A DNA stretch of 64,000 nucleotides from Prochlorococcus sp. AG-347-L02 (lineage in GTDB: Bacteria > Cyanobacteriota > Cyanobacteriia > PCC-6307 > Cyanobiaceae), in the NCBI GenBank assembly GCA_003281255.1, contig QCCL01000001.1:124001-188000 (forward strand), read 5' to 3'. The notes beneath the pieces are model-generated. The model was not told the origin of the DNA and made no database searches. It worked only from the letters and a program-made list of their open reading frames with translations. The position numbers and the translations under genes were made by a program. Of this stretch, positions 26,235 to 36,760 are shown piece by piece (within the stretch, counting starts at the first letter, position 1; each line of letters opens with the position of its first letter).

Positions 26235-26969
26235 ATGAACTTAGCGATTGTTAAAATCATAAGCCTTTTATTAGCTTTAACTATAGCTTTAACACACCTC
26301 AGCGTTGTTTATTTAGCAAAGATTGATAAAGATAAACAAAAAATTATTACTTCTATAGGAGGGGGTATATCTGTTGCTTATATTTTCTTACACTTGTTGC
26401 CAGAATTAGCTTTAAAAGGAAAACATAATATTGAAAGTTTAAATATAAGTTCAGAGTTTTTAGAAGTATCATTTTTTTTTGTTGCTTTATTAGGCTTACT
26501 TATATTATTTGTAGTTGATGCATTATCTGAGACATCAAAGATTCCAAAAGAAAATAATTTCAAATTACATTTGATTTATAACATTGCAATTACATATTTA
26601 TATGCATTTACATTGCCTGAAGTAGTAAAAGAGGGTGTTTTTTACTCAATTCTTTATACTTTTACACTTTCAGCTCATGTTTTTAGTTCTGATAGAGTTA
26701 TATTTAAATTTCATGAGATATTTTATAAATCTAAATACAGATGGATTGGATTCTCAGCAGTTTTATTGGGCATAATACATTCATTAACTGTTGAATCTTT
26801 TTCCTCTATTCAATTAGATTATGCATTCGCCTTTCTTAGTGGGGGAGTATTGTTGAATACTTTTTTGGAAGAGCTTCCAAAAAAAAATATTCTAAATGTT
26901 AAATGGTTTCTATCTGCAATAATGCTCACCTCTACATCTATCCTTATAACTACAGTTATTAAAAATTGA
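26235..26969 (+). CDS. ZIP-like integral membrane protein
   Basis: 244 residues with seven to eight hydrophobic segments. GGGISVAYIFLHLLPEL resembles the metal-site helix of ZIP transporters, and there are further conserved small and His residues (SLTVE, GIIHSL). The substrate is not determined. It is convergent with ycaO (43 nt between ends). Confidence 0.5.
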   Translation: MNLAIVKIISLLLALTIALTHLSVVYLAKIDKDKQKIITSIGGGISVAYIFLHLLPELALKGKHNIESLNISSEFLEVSFFFVALLGLLILFVVDALSETSKIPKENNFKLHLIYNIAITYLYAFTLPEVVKEGVFYSILYTFTLSAHVFSSDRVIFKFHEIFYKSKYRWIGFSAVLLGIIHSLTVESFSSIQLDYAFAFLSGGVLLNTFLEELPKKNILNVKWFLSAIMLTSTSILITTVIKN

Positions 26970-27011
26970 TTTTAATTAATTTTAAAGTTGCTTAAAAATG
27001 TTATTTATCTT

Positions 27012-28259
27012 CTAATTATTTAATTTAAATATAGCCCTTCTTATGCCAAATATTTTAGGCATGAATAAACCATACCTAGGATGGGGTAAAAAAGAAGTCT
27101 CCTCTGATCCTGGAATATATGGAACTAAATCTAAACAATTTAACCTTAAAACTGTAAACGGCTTAGCATTTAGAAATTGAAAATAATACAAATTTTTTAT
27201 ACTTAATTCTTCAAATTTAGTCATTATGTCTCTTATTGCATCTTTGCTGTTTTTAAATAATTGATATGTTTGCTTGTATTGTTTAAATTGATTGAATTCT
27301 TCCCTAATAATTTTTTTAGAATTATTAAAAAATATTTTATGAAAATTACCAGCTTTTAAAAAAACATTTTCAGTAAAATCATCTCTTGAGCCAGCAATAA
27401 TAATTGTACGAGCTTGAACTGCTTCAGTTATAGATCTATTAATAGCTATTTCTGGATTATGATGACAACCAAAACCTTCACAAGAAGATATTGAATCATC
27501 AACATCTCCGCAGACAATACATTTGAAAACGGGGATATCAATATCTGTTGAAAAATCTGAAATATAAATTGATAGTCCAGCCTCTTTTACTTTTTTTAAA
27601 AGTCTTTTTGTTGTTTTATAAGGGATAGTTTCTTCTCTAATAAAAGCATTCATTAACTTCCTATATCGCATACCATATCCCCAACATTTTATGGCATCTC
27701 TCTCAATTAATTCATAAAGACCAGACAAAAATGCATCTTCGAAATTCATACCTGAAGCTAATCCATTACTTCCCATAGATGTAACTGTGAATTGTTCTTT
27801 ACAAGATTCCTGGGACATTGTTACCAAGGAGGTTGGTAAAAAAATTTCTTTCGAATCACAAAATGATTTACATAAAGTCCATGAAATAATATTTTCTTTT
27901 TTTAGGAGGAAATTACTTTTGATGGGTAGCAAATTTATAGGAACTCTATTGTTTTCAGGTAAATCTTGCCAGGAACATGAAAATATAAATTTCTGATGAA
28001 GATTTTCCGCAACTTCTGTTTCAATTGATTCCATTACTGCTGATATTAATGATTCTTTATCTGTAAGACCTTTACCAGCACTAGAAACGATAGTTTTTGA
28101 ATTAGGCCTAATAGCAGAATAAATAGGAATACCCACATGATCAAGGCCTGTCACATTAGCTATTCTTGTGATCCCAAATTTCTTATAATTTTTTTTTAAC
28201 TGTTTTAAAGTTTCATTAGTAGTTTTTGACCTCCAATGTAGATGATCTTTTTTCATCAT
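27012..28259 (-). CDS. YcaO-domain cyclodehydratase/thioamidase of a RiPP cluster
   Basis: 415 residues. ATP-site motifs of YcaO are visible: SSAGKGLTDKES (60-70), AVMESIETE with Glu77/Glu80, SNGLASGMNFEDAFLSGLYE and ELIERDA (Glu183, Glu186, Arg187, Asp188). A Cys set FKCIVCG...CEGFGC may bind zinc. YcaO enzymes use ATP to activate backbone amides. With a TfuA partner they are known to install thioamides using a sulfur source; without it, azolines. tfuA lies 1 nt upstream. It is the last gene of the six-gene minus-strand operon. Confidence 0.9.
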   Translation of the reverse strand: MMKKDHLHWRSKTTNETLKQLKKNYKKFGITRIANVTGLDHVGIPIYSAIRPNSKTIVSSAGKGLTDKESLISAVMESIETEVAENLHQKFIFSCSWQDLPENNRVPINLLPIKSNFLLKKENIISWTLCKSFCDSKEIFLPTSLVTMSQESCKEQFTVTSMGSNGLASGMNFEDAFLSGLYELIERDAIKCWGYGMRYRKLMNAFIREETIPYKTTKRLLKKVKEAGLSIYISDFSTDIDIPVFKCIVCGDVDDSISSCEGFGCHHNPEIAINRSITEAVQARTIIIAGSRDDFTENVFLKAGNFHKIFFNNSKKIIREEFNQFKQYKQTYQLFKNSKDAIRDIMTKFEELSIKNLYYFQFLNAKPFTVLRLNCLDLVPYIPGSEETSFLPHPRYGLFMPKIFGIRRAIFKLNN

Positions 28260-28260
28260 T

Positions 28261-29499
28261 TTATTTTGTAATTCTTCCTTGTAGATTAATATCTTGATAT
28301 TTCGATGAATTTAATTTTTCAATTTCTTTAAATGAACTCAGATCCTTATTTGAATTTGAAAAAAAATTTTTATTTTTCGATAAAGACTCTACTAAAGATT
28401 TTGATGATAAATAATCTTGTAAAGGAAGTGTAAGGCCAATATCACCTAAAGATCCTTTTACAAATGAATGTAATAATAATATGGTTAGTTCTTCTTTCGC
28501 AAATTTATATTTAATTTTAGGATCGGACGATCTTGCTATATATGTAAATTTATTTTTGAAAGAGACTTTTCCGCTTTCTTTTATAAATTTCTGAAATTCA
28601 AATACATCTTCATCATTTGGATTAATTCCTAAAGATTGTGCATATTTGAGGGTTATAATTCTGTTAAAAGAATTGTACTGCAATCTTTCATAATTAGAAG
28701 AATTTAATTTATTAGGCAAATTTGAACCTTTTATTAAATTCTGTTCTTGAATATCTGATGAATAATTTATATATGTATCAGAATAATAATTAAGGAAAAA
28801 AGAACCATGATTAAGATTCCATTCTTTAATATCTGACTTAATAGTATTTTGGGATTTCATAAGTTTTAAAGCCTCAATAGCGTCCCTCTCCTTCCAATTA
28901 ACATAAAAACTTTCTATTACTGGAACAAACTCTTTAATAAATTTAATTTCTTTGAGGTAATTAAAAGTTCTATCAGAAAAATGAATTTTTTTAATTAATC
29001 TTAAAAGTTTTTCTTTTTGATTTTTATCTATTACTTTTTTCTTAAAAATATCATTAATTGCAAAACGAAGATTTATTAAAGGAAGTGATAATTCCTCGTA
29101 TGGTTCATTTGAAGTATATGTAACAGCAACCTCATCATCTGACGTTACAAATTTTGAATTAAAAAAATCAAATATTCTTCCAACACCTTTCATTCCATAT
29201 TTTGAACATTCAGCTGCTCTTAATGCTCCAATACTAGAAGAACCATATACTTCAATACCCTGATTAAGTGCGTATAAAATTTCTTTGTGTCTTACTGATA
29301 GCTTACCGTGAAAAAAACCATCAACAATTAATATCCTACTTGGATAATCTTTTTCATTTGAGTTTCTTAAAATGTTAATCAAATCAGAACTCTTTATTGG
29401 TGGTAATAATTTTGCTTCAGGCAATATTTTATTAATTTTATTTTTTTCTAAAGTAGGCCCAGAAAAAATATAGTCCATTGATATTAGATATTTAAACAA
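28261..29499 (-). CDS. TfuA-like protein
   Basis: 412 residues. Clear TfuA core in the first about 150 residues: FSGPTLEKNKI, RILIVDGFFHGKLSVRHKEI, VYGSSSIGALRAAECSKYGM and SDDEVAVTY. The C-terminal 250 residues are variable and helical. TfuA partners of YcaO are required for thioamide formation and are thought to help deliver sulfur. Its start overlaps the ABC gene end by 16 nt, and ycaO follows after 1 nt, so translation is probably coupled. Confidence 0.88.
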   Translation of the reverse strand: MFKYLISMDYIFSGPTLEKNKINKILPEAKLLPPIKSSDLINILRNSNEKDYPSRILIVDGFFHGKLSVRHKEILYALNQGIEVYGSSSIGALRAAECSKYGMKGVGRIFDFFNSKFVTSDDEVAVTYTSNEPYEELSLPLINLRFAINDIFKKKVIDKNQKEKLLRLIKKIHFSDRTFNYLKEIKFIKEFVPVIESFYVNWKERDAIEALKLMKSQNTIKSDIKEWNLNHGSFFLNYYSDTYINYSSDIQEQNLIKGSNLPNKLNSSNYERLQYNSFNRIITLKYAQSLGINPNDEDVFEFQKFIKESGKVSFKNKFTYIARSSDPKIKYKFAKEELTILLLHSFVKGSLGDIGLTLPLQDYLSSKSLVESLSKNKNFFSNSNKDLSSFKEIEKLNSSKYQDINLQGRITK

Positions 29500-31577
29500 T
29501 TATCATAAATTGCTTTTCTCTCTTCATCTAATTCTGATTCGTAAGAAACTAATGTAATCTCTTTCCCTTTAAGGTATTCAATTAAAATCTTTAGTTGACT
29601 ATTATCAAAACTTGATAAGGTATCTTCTACAAGTAAAACTTTAGGTTTTCTACAAATATTCATTGCTAAAGAAATTTTCTCAACTTGATTAGTTGAAAAA
29701 CATTTTCCACCTTCTGGAACGGGCGTAGATAAACCCATTCTCAACTGCATAAATAAATTCTCAAGCCCTAATACTTCTATAAGTTCCTGAAGATCCTCTT
29801 CTTTATTTATTAGTGGCCCCTCGAGTAAATCTCCTATTGGCCCCATTGGTAAATATTTATCAATTGATGAAAAAGCTATTTGAGATCTTAATGAAGGAAC
29901 TGAAAGTTGATTAATAGGTATTCCAGAAATAAATATTGAGCCAGAGTGACAACTCTCAATATTTAAAATATAATCGAACAACTTTTTTGCAATTCGATTA
30001 TTTGTTATTAGAGTTGAAGATTCTAAAGATTTTATTCTAAGATTTAAACCTTCAAAAATAATTGATCCATTAATTTTATCTATAGACTTAATATTCTCAA
30101 GAAAGATACTCCCATCTATCTCATTTGACTTAGCACCTGGACTAAATCCAGCTTCTAAAGGAGTAAAAACTATTGGCGTGGCCCTTTTCCAGTATGCCAA
30201 TACTCTTACAAAAGAATCAGAAACAGTATTTAGACCGTTTGATAAGTTTGAGGTGAATAGGGTAAGCGCTGAAGTGTATCCAAGCAAAGGTACTAAAACA
30301 TCTTCATTGGCTAAGTTATTAAGATTAATTGTCTTTTGAATAATTATAAAACTTACTAAAAAGCAAAGAGGTTGAAGAGCTTGAGACATAATTTCGATAC
30401 TAATATCTCTTGTCCTGTAGGCTGAAGATAAAGAAGCAAATTTTCTTGTTAATTCAATCCATCGTGAAGTCAATTGATTACCAGATCCTCTCGTTCTTAA
30501 TTCATTCTGGAGTAATATTATTTCGTTTGTTAGGGTTGTAAGGCTTGCTCTCTGATCAAGAGATTTACTCAACAATGCTCCTCCTTTTTTAGCTTTATTA
30601 ATTATAAATATTAAAAAAATAAGAGTAATTGGAATAACCCCTAATAAAGGCTCTGGAAAATAGTTATACATTATAAATAGATAAAGAAATGAGAAAAATA
30701 TTGAAATCAAAGAAGAGATATTTGAACTACTTAAGAGGTTTTTAATTTCTGATATCGTAGAAGCTCTAAGAGTTAAATCAGCAGAGGTAAAAGAGCTAAT
30801 GTTTTCTAGATCAGCCTTCAAAAGTCTATCCCATACTGAAACTTGAGCTCGTTTATCAGTTTCTGATTCAAGTTTCAAAATAAAAAGTGATTGTATATAA
30901 AGAGCACCTGAACTTAATGCAGCTAATAATAAAGCTAAAACTCCAATTTCCAAAGCGAATGGAATTGACCCTAAAGAAATAACATTAGTAGCTACATAAA
31001 CTGTTAGTTGTGGAAACAATAATTGTAGTCCCATAGCTAAGCTTGTAAAAAAAATAACAAAACTTATATCTTGTGTAAAATTTCTAAAAATAAAATTAAG
31101 GAATCCAGAGAGATTATTCATGTCGTATGGAAGAGGAGGATATATCTCTATGATTAAAGAAGAATTTTCTAAAAGATTATTAATATTTTTTAAAGAATAA
31201 AAACTATCTCCAGATAATTTTGAGAAAGAATATATTTCACTTTTTGAATTCTTATAAGTTACTACTTCTGTTGAGTTATTATCTTTAGAACAGACTACTA
31301 AGACACCAAAGTCGACATTAGAATTAATTTTTTCATATTCAATAACTCTATATCTTATGCCATTTTTATTTAATTCAGTTTTTAAATCTATTGCGTAAGA
31401 TAAGTCTACCTCTAATTTTACTTTTAATAATTCTAAAGCTTTTAAAATAGCTCTTGTCCAATGATTTTTATGTACAGAGGATTTAACAAAATTATCAAAA
31501 CAAGCATTCTTTTCATCTTCATCTAAAATTAATGATTTAGGTAATTTATTGAATATAGAATTAAAAGTAAAATTCAT
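29484..31577 (-). CDS. NHLM-type ABC exporter, permease/degenerate ATPase (second subunit)
   Basis: 697 residues. N-terminal cytosolic domain of about 160 residues, six membrane spans (about 175-470), then an ATPase-like domain. The ATPase site is broken. The P-loop position reads LITNNRIAKKLF with no GKS/T, the signature LSGGQ is FSTNQ, and Walker B ends in LLVEDTLSSFD. So it probably cannot hydrolyse ATP alone and works as a pseudo-half of a heterodimer with the C39-bearing subunit. It resembles the second ABC protein of NHLM bacteriocin export systems. Confidence 0.8.
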   Translation of the reverse strand: MNFTFNSIFNKLPKSLILDEDEKNACFDNFVKSSVHKNHWTRAILKALELLKVKLEVDLSYAIDLKTELNKNGIRYRVIEYEKINSNVDFGVLVVCSKDNNSTEVVTYKNSKSEIYSFSKLSGDSFYSLKNINNLLENSSLIIEIYPPLPYDMNNLSGFLNFIFRNFTQDISFVIFFTSLAMGLQLLFPQLTVYVATNVISLGSIPFALEIGVLALLLAALSSGALYIQSLFILKLESETDKRAQVSVWDRLLKADLENISSFTSADLTLRASTISEIKNLLSSSNISSLISIFFSFLYLFIMYNYFPEPLLGVIPITLIFLIFIINKAKKGGALLSKSLDQRASLTTLTNEIILLQNELRTRGSGNQLTSRWIELTRKFASLSSAYRTRDISIEIMSQALQPLCFLVSFIIIQKTINLNNLANEDVLVPLLGYTSALTLFTSNLSNGLNTVSDSFVRVLAYWKRATPIVFTPLEAGFSPGAKSNEIDGSIFLENIKSIDKINGSIIFEGLNLRIKSLESSTLITNNRIAKKLFDYILNIESCHSGSIFISGIPINQLSVPSLRSQIAFSSIDKYLPMGPIGDLLEGPLINKEEDLQELIEVLGLENLFMQLRMGLSTPVPEGGKCFSTNQVEKISLAMNICRKPKVLLVEDTLSSFDNSQLKILIEYLKGKEITLVSYESELDEERKAIYDNCLNI

Positions 31578-31579
31578 TT

Positions 31580-33625
31580 TTAATTAATCACAATTTTATT
31601 AAATGATGGAAATTTATTGTCTTCCATATTTGTAGTAAGAAATATTATTCTATTTTCTTTTCTTAATTCATCAAAAAATATTTTCAATATATCTTCATCA
31701 ATTTGAGGATTGAAATCATCGAAGAAAATAAATTTATCAGGAGAAACAAGAGCTCTTGCTAATGAGATTTGATTCTTTTCCTTTATGGTTAAACCTTCTC
31801 CAAAATTTATTATTCTATAATTCAAATCAATAGAATCTTTCCCATTAATTCCTAAAAGAGAAGCAATTCTGTAAACTTTTTTTTCTGAAATTCTTTTATC
31901 TGTCAAAGATATATTTTCGAAGACATTACCATCTATCAGCGTAGGAACTGATGGAATAAAGGTACATTTATAACTACCCGCGGAAAAACTTTTTTCATTT
32001 ATATTAAATGAGATTTCTCCTTTATCAATTACATAATTACCAATTAATAAATTTAGAAAAGTGGTTTTACCTCCTCCAGGTTTTGTTTTGATGATATTAA
32101 TAGGGCCAATTTTATTTTTAAATGTAAATTCTGAAAAAATATTTTGCTTCCCATCATATGAGAAACTAATATTTTTTATATCTAACTCAGCCTTTTTAAT
32201 TTCGATTTCGTTTAAGTCGATTCTTGAATTTTTGACTTCATCTTTTGGGCTTTCAAATGAATCTCTAAGCCTTTCAACAGGGCTTTTGACACTTTGATAT
32301 AGAGTAAGAAGAGCAGGAGAAACTTTAATCCCGTTCGTAACAAGTCCCAGAAGATATTGTATAGCTACAAAATTACCTAAAGATAATTGTTTTGTAATTA
32401 TTAGAATTGGTCCAAGTATTATTAAAGCTGTATTGGCTATATAAAAGGAACTATTTGAAACTAGTCCAGCTAAAACTTGTTTTTTTGAAACTTTTTGTTG
32501 AGCATTAACGTAATTAGTGTAAAGTCCAGCCCATTGCGAAAATCTAATATTTTCAAGATTCGCAGACCTAATAACTCTTAATGAGGTAAGAGTTGTTAAA
32601 GCTACTCCAGCTTGTTTTCCGTACTCAATAGCCATCCTCTTATTATCTGTTTCAGTTTGCTTGTCAATCCATTGGCTTATGTACAACTGCAAGGCAATCA
32701 AGGAAATGCAAACTAATCCAAGCCAAGCATTAATAAACAAAATCACAAAAGTTATTATTATGGATTGAAAAACAGCAGAAATTATAGTAATAGAATCATA
32801 AGATAAAGATCTTGTGGTGGTGGCAGCTAGTAAAGGTCTACTTACAACTTCAGAGACATTTCTACTCTCGATCCATCTCAAAGAAGAATTTGTAATGCTT
32901 TTTATAACTAAGTATGTTTTATAAACAGTACTGATAAGTGTTGCTTTATTTGCTATTAGAGTACTTGTATATTTTAAAAGAGCAGTAACCCCGCAAAGAA
33001 AAAAGAAAATCCAAAGGAATTGGGTTGCTAAAGTTCTCTCCCCTCTCAGAAGGATTTGATCTATAAAATATGAAGTTAATTGTGCAGTAGCAACAGTTGG
33101 TAAAGATAAAAATAACGAAATTATTAAAGCAACAATAATTTCCTTGTAAGAATCGGATATTAATGAGCTTAAAATAGTATTTTCTTTGATTAAATTAGGA
33201 GATTTATAAGAATCGGTATTTTTTGGTTTAGAAATAATCTTAAGCATTATTCCTGAGAAAGATTTAGAAAACTCTTCTTCTATTAAAAATCTTCTTCCTT
33301 CAGCAGGATCATTAATTACGAATTTATTATTAATTTTGCCTTCATACACTACAAAGTGATTTCTATTCCAAAACATCAATAGAGGAACATCATTAAATTG
33401 AGGATCCTTATAATTACCTCTAACAGGTTCAATTTTAAATCCAATTTTCAATCCTCCGTTAATAATATCTCTTAGTGATGAACCATCTCTCCCTACGCAT
33501 ATTATATTTCTTAATTCTTCAAGAGTATATTCATAATTCAAGTCATCTAGAAGCATTTTTAGAGAAGCAGCTCCACAATCTGCTGCTTCCATTTGGAGAG
33601 TACTAGGAACTTTGTGGTAATTCAT
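31580..33625 (-). CDS. NHLM-type ABC exporter with C39 leader peptidase
   Basis: 681 residues. The N-terminal C39 peptidase has an intact catalytic set: oxyanion Gln11, Cys17 (EAADCGAAS), His90 (NRNHFVVYEG) and Asp106 (INDPAEG). Six membrane spans follow, then an ATPase domain that keeps the P-loop Lys (PGGGKTT) but has LTIKE for LSGGQ, Asp for the catalytic Glu (FIFFDDF) and no H-loop His. C39 domains cut after double-Gly leaders, and both precursors have a GGGG stretch before the core. Start overlaps hlyD by 4 nt. Confidence 0.88.
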   Translation of the reverse strand: MNYHKVPSTLQMEAADCGAASLKMLLDDLNYEYTLEELRNIICVGRDGSSLRDIINGGLKIGFKIEPVRGNYKDPQFNDVPLLMFWNRNHFVVYEGKINNKFVINDPAEGRRFLIEEEFSKSFSGIMLKIISKPKNTDSYKSPNLIKENTILSSLISDSYKEIIVALIISLFLSLPTVATAQLTSYFIDQILLRGERTLATQFLWIFFFLCGVTALLKYTSTLIANKATLISTVYKTYLVIKSITNSSLRWIESRNVSEVVSRPLLAATTTRSLSYDSITIISAVFQSIIITFVILFINAWLGLVCISLIALQLYISQWIDKQTETDNKRMAIEYGKQAGVALTTLTSLRVIRSANLENIRFSQWAGLYTNYVNAQQKVSKKQVLAGLVSNSSFYIANTALIILGPILIITKQLSLGNFVAIQYLLGLVTNGIKVSPALLTLYQSVKSPVERLRDSFESPKDEVKNSRIDLNEIEIKKAELDIKNISFSYDGKQNIFSEFTFKNKIGPINIIKTKPGGGKTTFLNLLIGNYVIDKGEISFNINEKSFSAGSYKCTFIPSVPTLIDGNVFENISLTDKRISEKKVYRIASLLGINGKDSIDLNYRIINFGEGLTIKEKNQISLARALVSPDKFIFFDDFNPQIDEDILKIFFDELRKENRIIFLTTNMEDNKFPSFNKIVIN

Positions 33626-34989
33626 TCTTGTCCTGTTAATCCTCTGAGGAAAGGTAATAAAATTGAAATTGGCCTTTTACTTTCAGTGATTACCTTCACA
33701 GATGCTTCAGTTCCTATTGGGATTGAATAACTGGGACCATTGGATGAACTCCATTCATATCCACTAATAGTATCTTTAGCTTTGAGAGTTAACTCTGCAA
33801 AAGTCATTGTTTTATAATTACTAAATAATTCATCAGCTCTTGCTTGAGAACCAACTATATATATGGCGTTTGTTTTATCTATAGGGACTTTATTTAAGGT
33901 TTTAATTATACCTTTTATAGATCCATAACTATTTACATTTGTATTGACAGGGCTCACTAAAACTTCAAGTCCATTACTAATTCCTTGCAGAGAAGTTAGA
34001 GGAAAAACTGCAGTTATATTTTTGGGATTTTCAGTATTATTATTTGTTGAGACTATTGAAGCAACCTGCCCTTCGGATACATATTCTGATGATTTAAGTA
34101 AAGTTGAAATAATAGTTGATGGACCTGATGGTTTGACTTCTAATTTCTCAGAAAGATTATAAATTTTAGTTATTAAATCTAAGGTCGCATTTTTTAAATT
34201 GTACTCTTCATTCTCAAATTCAGCTAAATCTGACGTTTGTGTTCTTTCTAATGTAATCAAGTTTTGCTTTGCACTTATCTCTTCATTTTGAGGCAGTATA
34301 CCTTTCTCAACTAACTCCTTAATTATCTTATATTGTTCATTTAGATCTTGGTAAATTGCTTCAGATTTTGCCCTTAAATTATTAAATGATTTTTGTTTAA
34401 AAACAAATTTGTTTTTTTCATTTTCAAATATAGCAATAGCTCTAATCATTTCAGATAATATCTCCTTACTGAAGATATACGCGATAGCTTCTTCTTTGAA
34501 TTCAGTTTTGATTTCATCTAGAGTATTATCTTTATTTAGAAGGCTGTTAGAGTCAATTTCTGATTTAATTGTCAAGCCTATATAGTTATCGGCATATTTC
34601 AAAATTCCATTGACCATACTGTTTAATTCTTTCGTTGTTAGTTCTGATTTTTGTATCTTTACTTTTTGAACAACAGTATCTAAGAGTTTGGAGAGATCAA
34701 ATAAATTATCTCTAAAAGAAGCTTCTAGGTCATTCCTAAAAAATATGGCCCCAGTACTTTTTGTATTGACTTCTCTTAGACTTTCAGGCTCTACAAAAGA
34801 TGCTTTCCCTGATACAGTTACTGGAATCTTTCCAAAGAATGACCAGATAATAAGTGTAAAGATTGAAAAAAATGAAATTCCAACGAATACTTTAACTTTA
34901 GGTTGAAATATTTGAGTAGCTGAATTTAATCTTTCTGGATTAATCCCAGTTCTTTTTAAATTTGGTTTAAGTTTATTAATGTTGCTCAT
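33622..34989 (-). CDS. HlyD-family membrane fusion protein (NHLM type)
   Basis: 455 residues. Short cytosolic N-terminus, one span (about 34-52, VFVGISFFSIFTLIIWSFFG), then a periplasmic adaptor with beta barrel and long helical hairpin (KNKFVFKQKSFNNLRAKSEA). It bridges the inner-membrane ABC exporter and an outer-membrane TolC channel. It lies between tolC (2 nt gap) and the C39 ABC gene (4 nt overlap), in the order seen for NHLM export operons. Confidence 0.85.
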   Translation of the reverse strand: MSNINKLKPNLKRTGINPERLNSATQIFQPKVKVFVGISFFSIFTLIIWSFFGKIPVTVSGKASFVEPESLREVNTKSTGAIFFRNDLEASFRDNLFDLSKLLDTVVQKVKIQKSELTTKELNSMVNGILKYADNYIGLTIKSEIDSNSLLNKDNTLDEIKTEFKEEAIAYIFSKEILSEMIRAIAIFENEKNKFVFKQKSFNNLRAKSEAIYQDLNEQYKIIKELVEKGILPQNEEISAKQNLITLERTQTSDLAEFENEEYNLKNATLDLITKIYNLSEKLEVKPSGPSTIISTLLKSSEYVSEGQVASIVSTNNNTENPKNITAVFPLTSLQGISNGLEVLVSPVNTNVNSYGSIKGIIKTLNKVPIDKTNAIYIVGSQARADELFSNYKTMTFAELTLKAKDTISGYEWSSSNGPSYSIPIGTEASVKVITESKRPISILLPFLRGLTGQE

Positions 34990-34991
34990 AC

Positions 34992-36458
34992 TTATTTAAT
35001 TTTAATTTGTTTAAAGTTGAAGTTTGAGTCATTTAATTTATTATTGATTTTTGAAAAAGAAGGGAAAAGCATTTCTGATTCAAAAGTTAAGAACTCTGTA
35101 AGCAACTCTACCCAAACCGAAGTAACTTTTCTTGCAACTTGATAATATTCTGTGGCTGCATTTCTAAAATCAAGAGAACTTTTAAAACCATTTACATATC
35201 CAGTATTATTTAATTCAACTTGTTTAGAAAGAATATCTAAACCTTTTTTTGATAATTGAAATAGTTGCAACATTTTATCGATTTTATCAATTTTGTATCG
35301 CAAATCATTTTCTAAAAAATATTCTTTATCTTTTAATAATTTACGGATAGACTGTTTTTTTGCATAGGCACTTTTTTTGTCATATCTCGTTTGATTACCA
35401 TTAAATATATCCCATTTAAATGTGCCAACTAAAGAATAATCATAACTATTTTGATACTCTCCATTTTTAAAGCCACTTACATTTCCTGATTTGAAATCTG
35501 AAGTTGTTGATAAATTAAGATTAAAAGACGGTAGGAAAGATTTTGTAAATGACTTTTCTAAATAATCATTAGCTCTAATTAAATTTTTGTAATGAACTAT
35601 TTCAGGAGACAATTCTAAATACAATTCTAAGGTTTCTGAATTATCGTTTTTTGTTGGAAAATTAAAATCTATTGATAAATCCTTATTAGGGGGCAATTCG
35701 CAAAGTTGCAAATATAATATATTCAAAATTTGTTTCTTATAAAAGTCAACTTTATCTTGAATAATTTTTTCTTCGCCTTGGTAATTAAGAAAAGAAGCTT
35801 TTGCAGAATTAAGGTCAATATCTGATGCCTTTCCAGCTTTTTGTAATCCTTCAGTAACTTCAACATGTCGTGCATATAATTTTTGAAGCATCTTTATGAT
35901 TTCTAAGTCTTTTGAATATTTATATAGATTTATATATGAAGTAGAAGCTAATAAAGCTTGATTAAGAATTTCTTTCTTAGAATTTGCTAATTCAGAATAT
36001 GCTAGAAATTCAAAATATTTAGATGATTTACTAAGTCCAAAATCATAAACTTGCCAATTTAAGGAGGCATTTGGTAATACTTCTGAATATTGAATATCTA
36101 AATCAGAATTTTGATATTGGGAGCCATTATAAATTTTTTGAAAAGTTGGATTCCAATAAGATCCAAATGAGATTCCTGCATTTAATTTAGGGAAAAAATA
36201 ATTCTTATTTTTTTTGTATGTATAGAAATTAGAAAAAGCATTATAAATTGATGAAGTTGAAGAATTATTTTCTGAAGCTCGAACCATAATTCCATCTAAT
36301 ATTTCTTTTAAAGATTTGTTTTTTGTATTAAGGCATGATATTTCAATAGAAGTTTTATCAATTAACAAATTTGAAGAGTTAGCAAATAAGTTAATATTAT
36401 TATTTGAAATATAAATAATGAAAAATGAGATAAACAATTTCCATTTTGCTTTAAACAT
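34992..36458 (-). CDS. TolC-family outer-membrane efflux protein
   Basis: 488 residues with a signal peptide (cleavage near LFA-NSSNLL). The rest is the repeated helical/beta TolC pattern: VYDFGLSKSSKYFEFLAYSE, GLQKAGKASDIDLNSAKASF and WDIFNGNQTRYDKKSAYAKK. First gene of the minus-strand RiPP operon; it gives the cluster its own outer-membrane exit. About 300 bp separate it from the precursor genes, enough for two divergent promoters. Confidence 0.88.
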   Translation of the reverse strand: MFKAKWKLFISFFIIYISNNNINLFANSSNLLIDKTSIEISCLNTKNKSLKEILDGIMVRASENNSSTSSIYNAFSNFYTYKKNKNYFFPKLNAGISFGSYWNPTFQKIYNGSQYQNSDLDIQYSEVLPNASLNWQVYDFGLSKSSKYFEFLAYSELANSKKEILNQALLASTSYINLYKYSKDLEIIKMLQKLYARHVEVTEGLQKAGKASDIDLNSAKASFLNYQGEEKIIQDKVDFYKKQILNILYLQLCELPPNKDLSIDFNFPTKNDNSETLELYLELSPEIVHYKNLIRANDYLEKSFTKSFLPSFNLNLSTTSDFKSGNVSGFKNGEYQNSYDYSLVGTFKWDIFNGNQTRYDKKSAYAKKQSIRKLLKDKEYFLENDLRYKIDKIDKMLQLFQLSKKGLDILSKQVELNNTGYVNGFKSSLDFRNAATEYYQVARKVTSVWVELLTEFLTFESEMLFPSFSKINNKLNDSNFNFKQIKIK

Positions 36459-36760
36459 AAAAGAATTATTTATTTTTTATTTTTAATTAATCCAAATTGA
36501 AATCTAATTAAAATTTAATCAAAATATAATTTTTTGACAACAATATTTTAATCAAAGATAAATTTCAAGTTTTTATTGATTGAAGATTAAAATAATAAAC
36601 CAAGATAAGATTGGTGTTATTCAAATTCCCAAAAAAAATGTAGTTTTCTATACCGAAAATAATCTTTAATCTTGATTCGAGTATAATTATCTTTTTAAAT
36701 TAATCCTCATCTCATTGTTAATGCTATAGTCTTGGATGCATACAATATGGAAATTAAACT
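36459..36760. promoter_or_regulatory. Divergent promoter region between tolC and precursor 1
   Basis: 302 bases, AT-rich, no ORF. On the plus strand TATAAT at 36682-36687 is a good -10 box, about 75 bp before the precursor ATG, implying a leader of about 65 bases. The tolC start at 36458 needs its own minus-strand promoter here, but I could not pick one with confidence. Confidence 0.45.
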
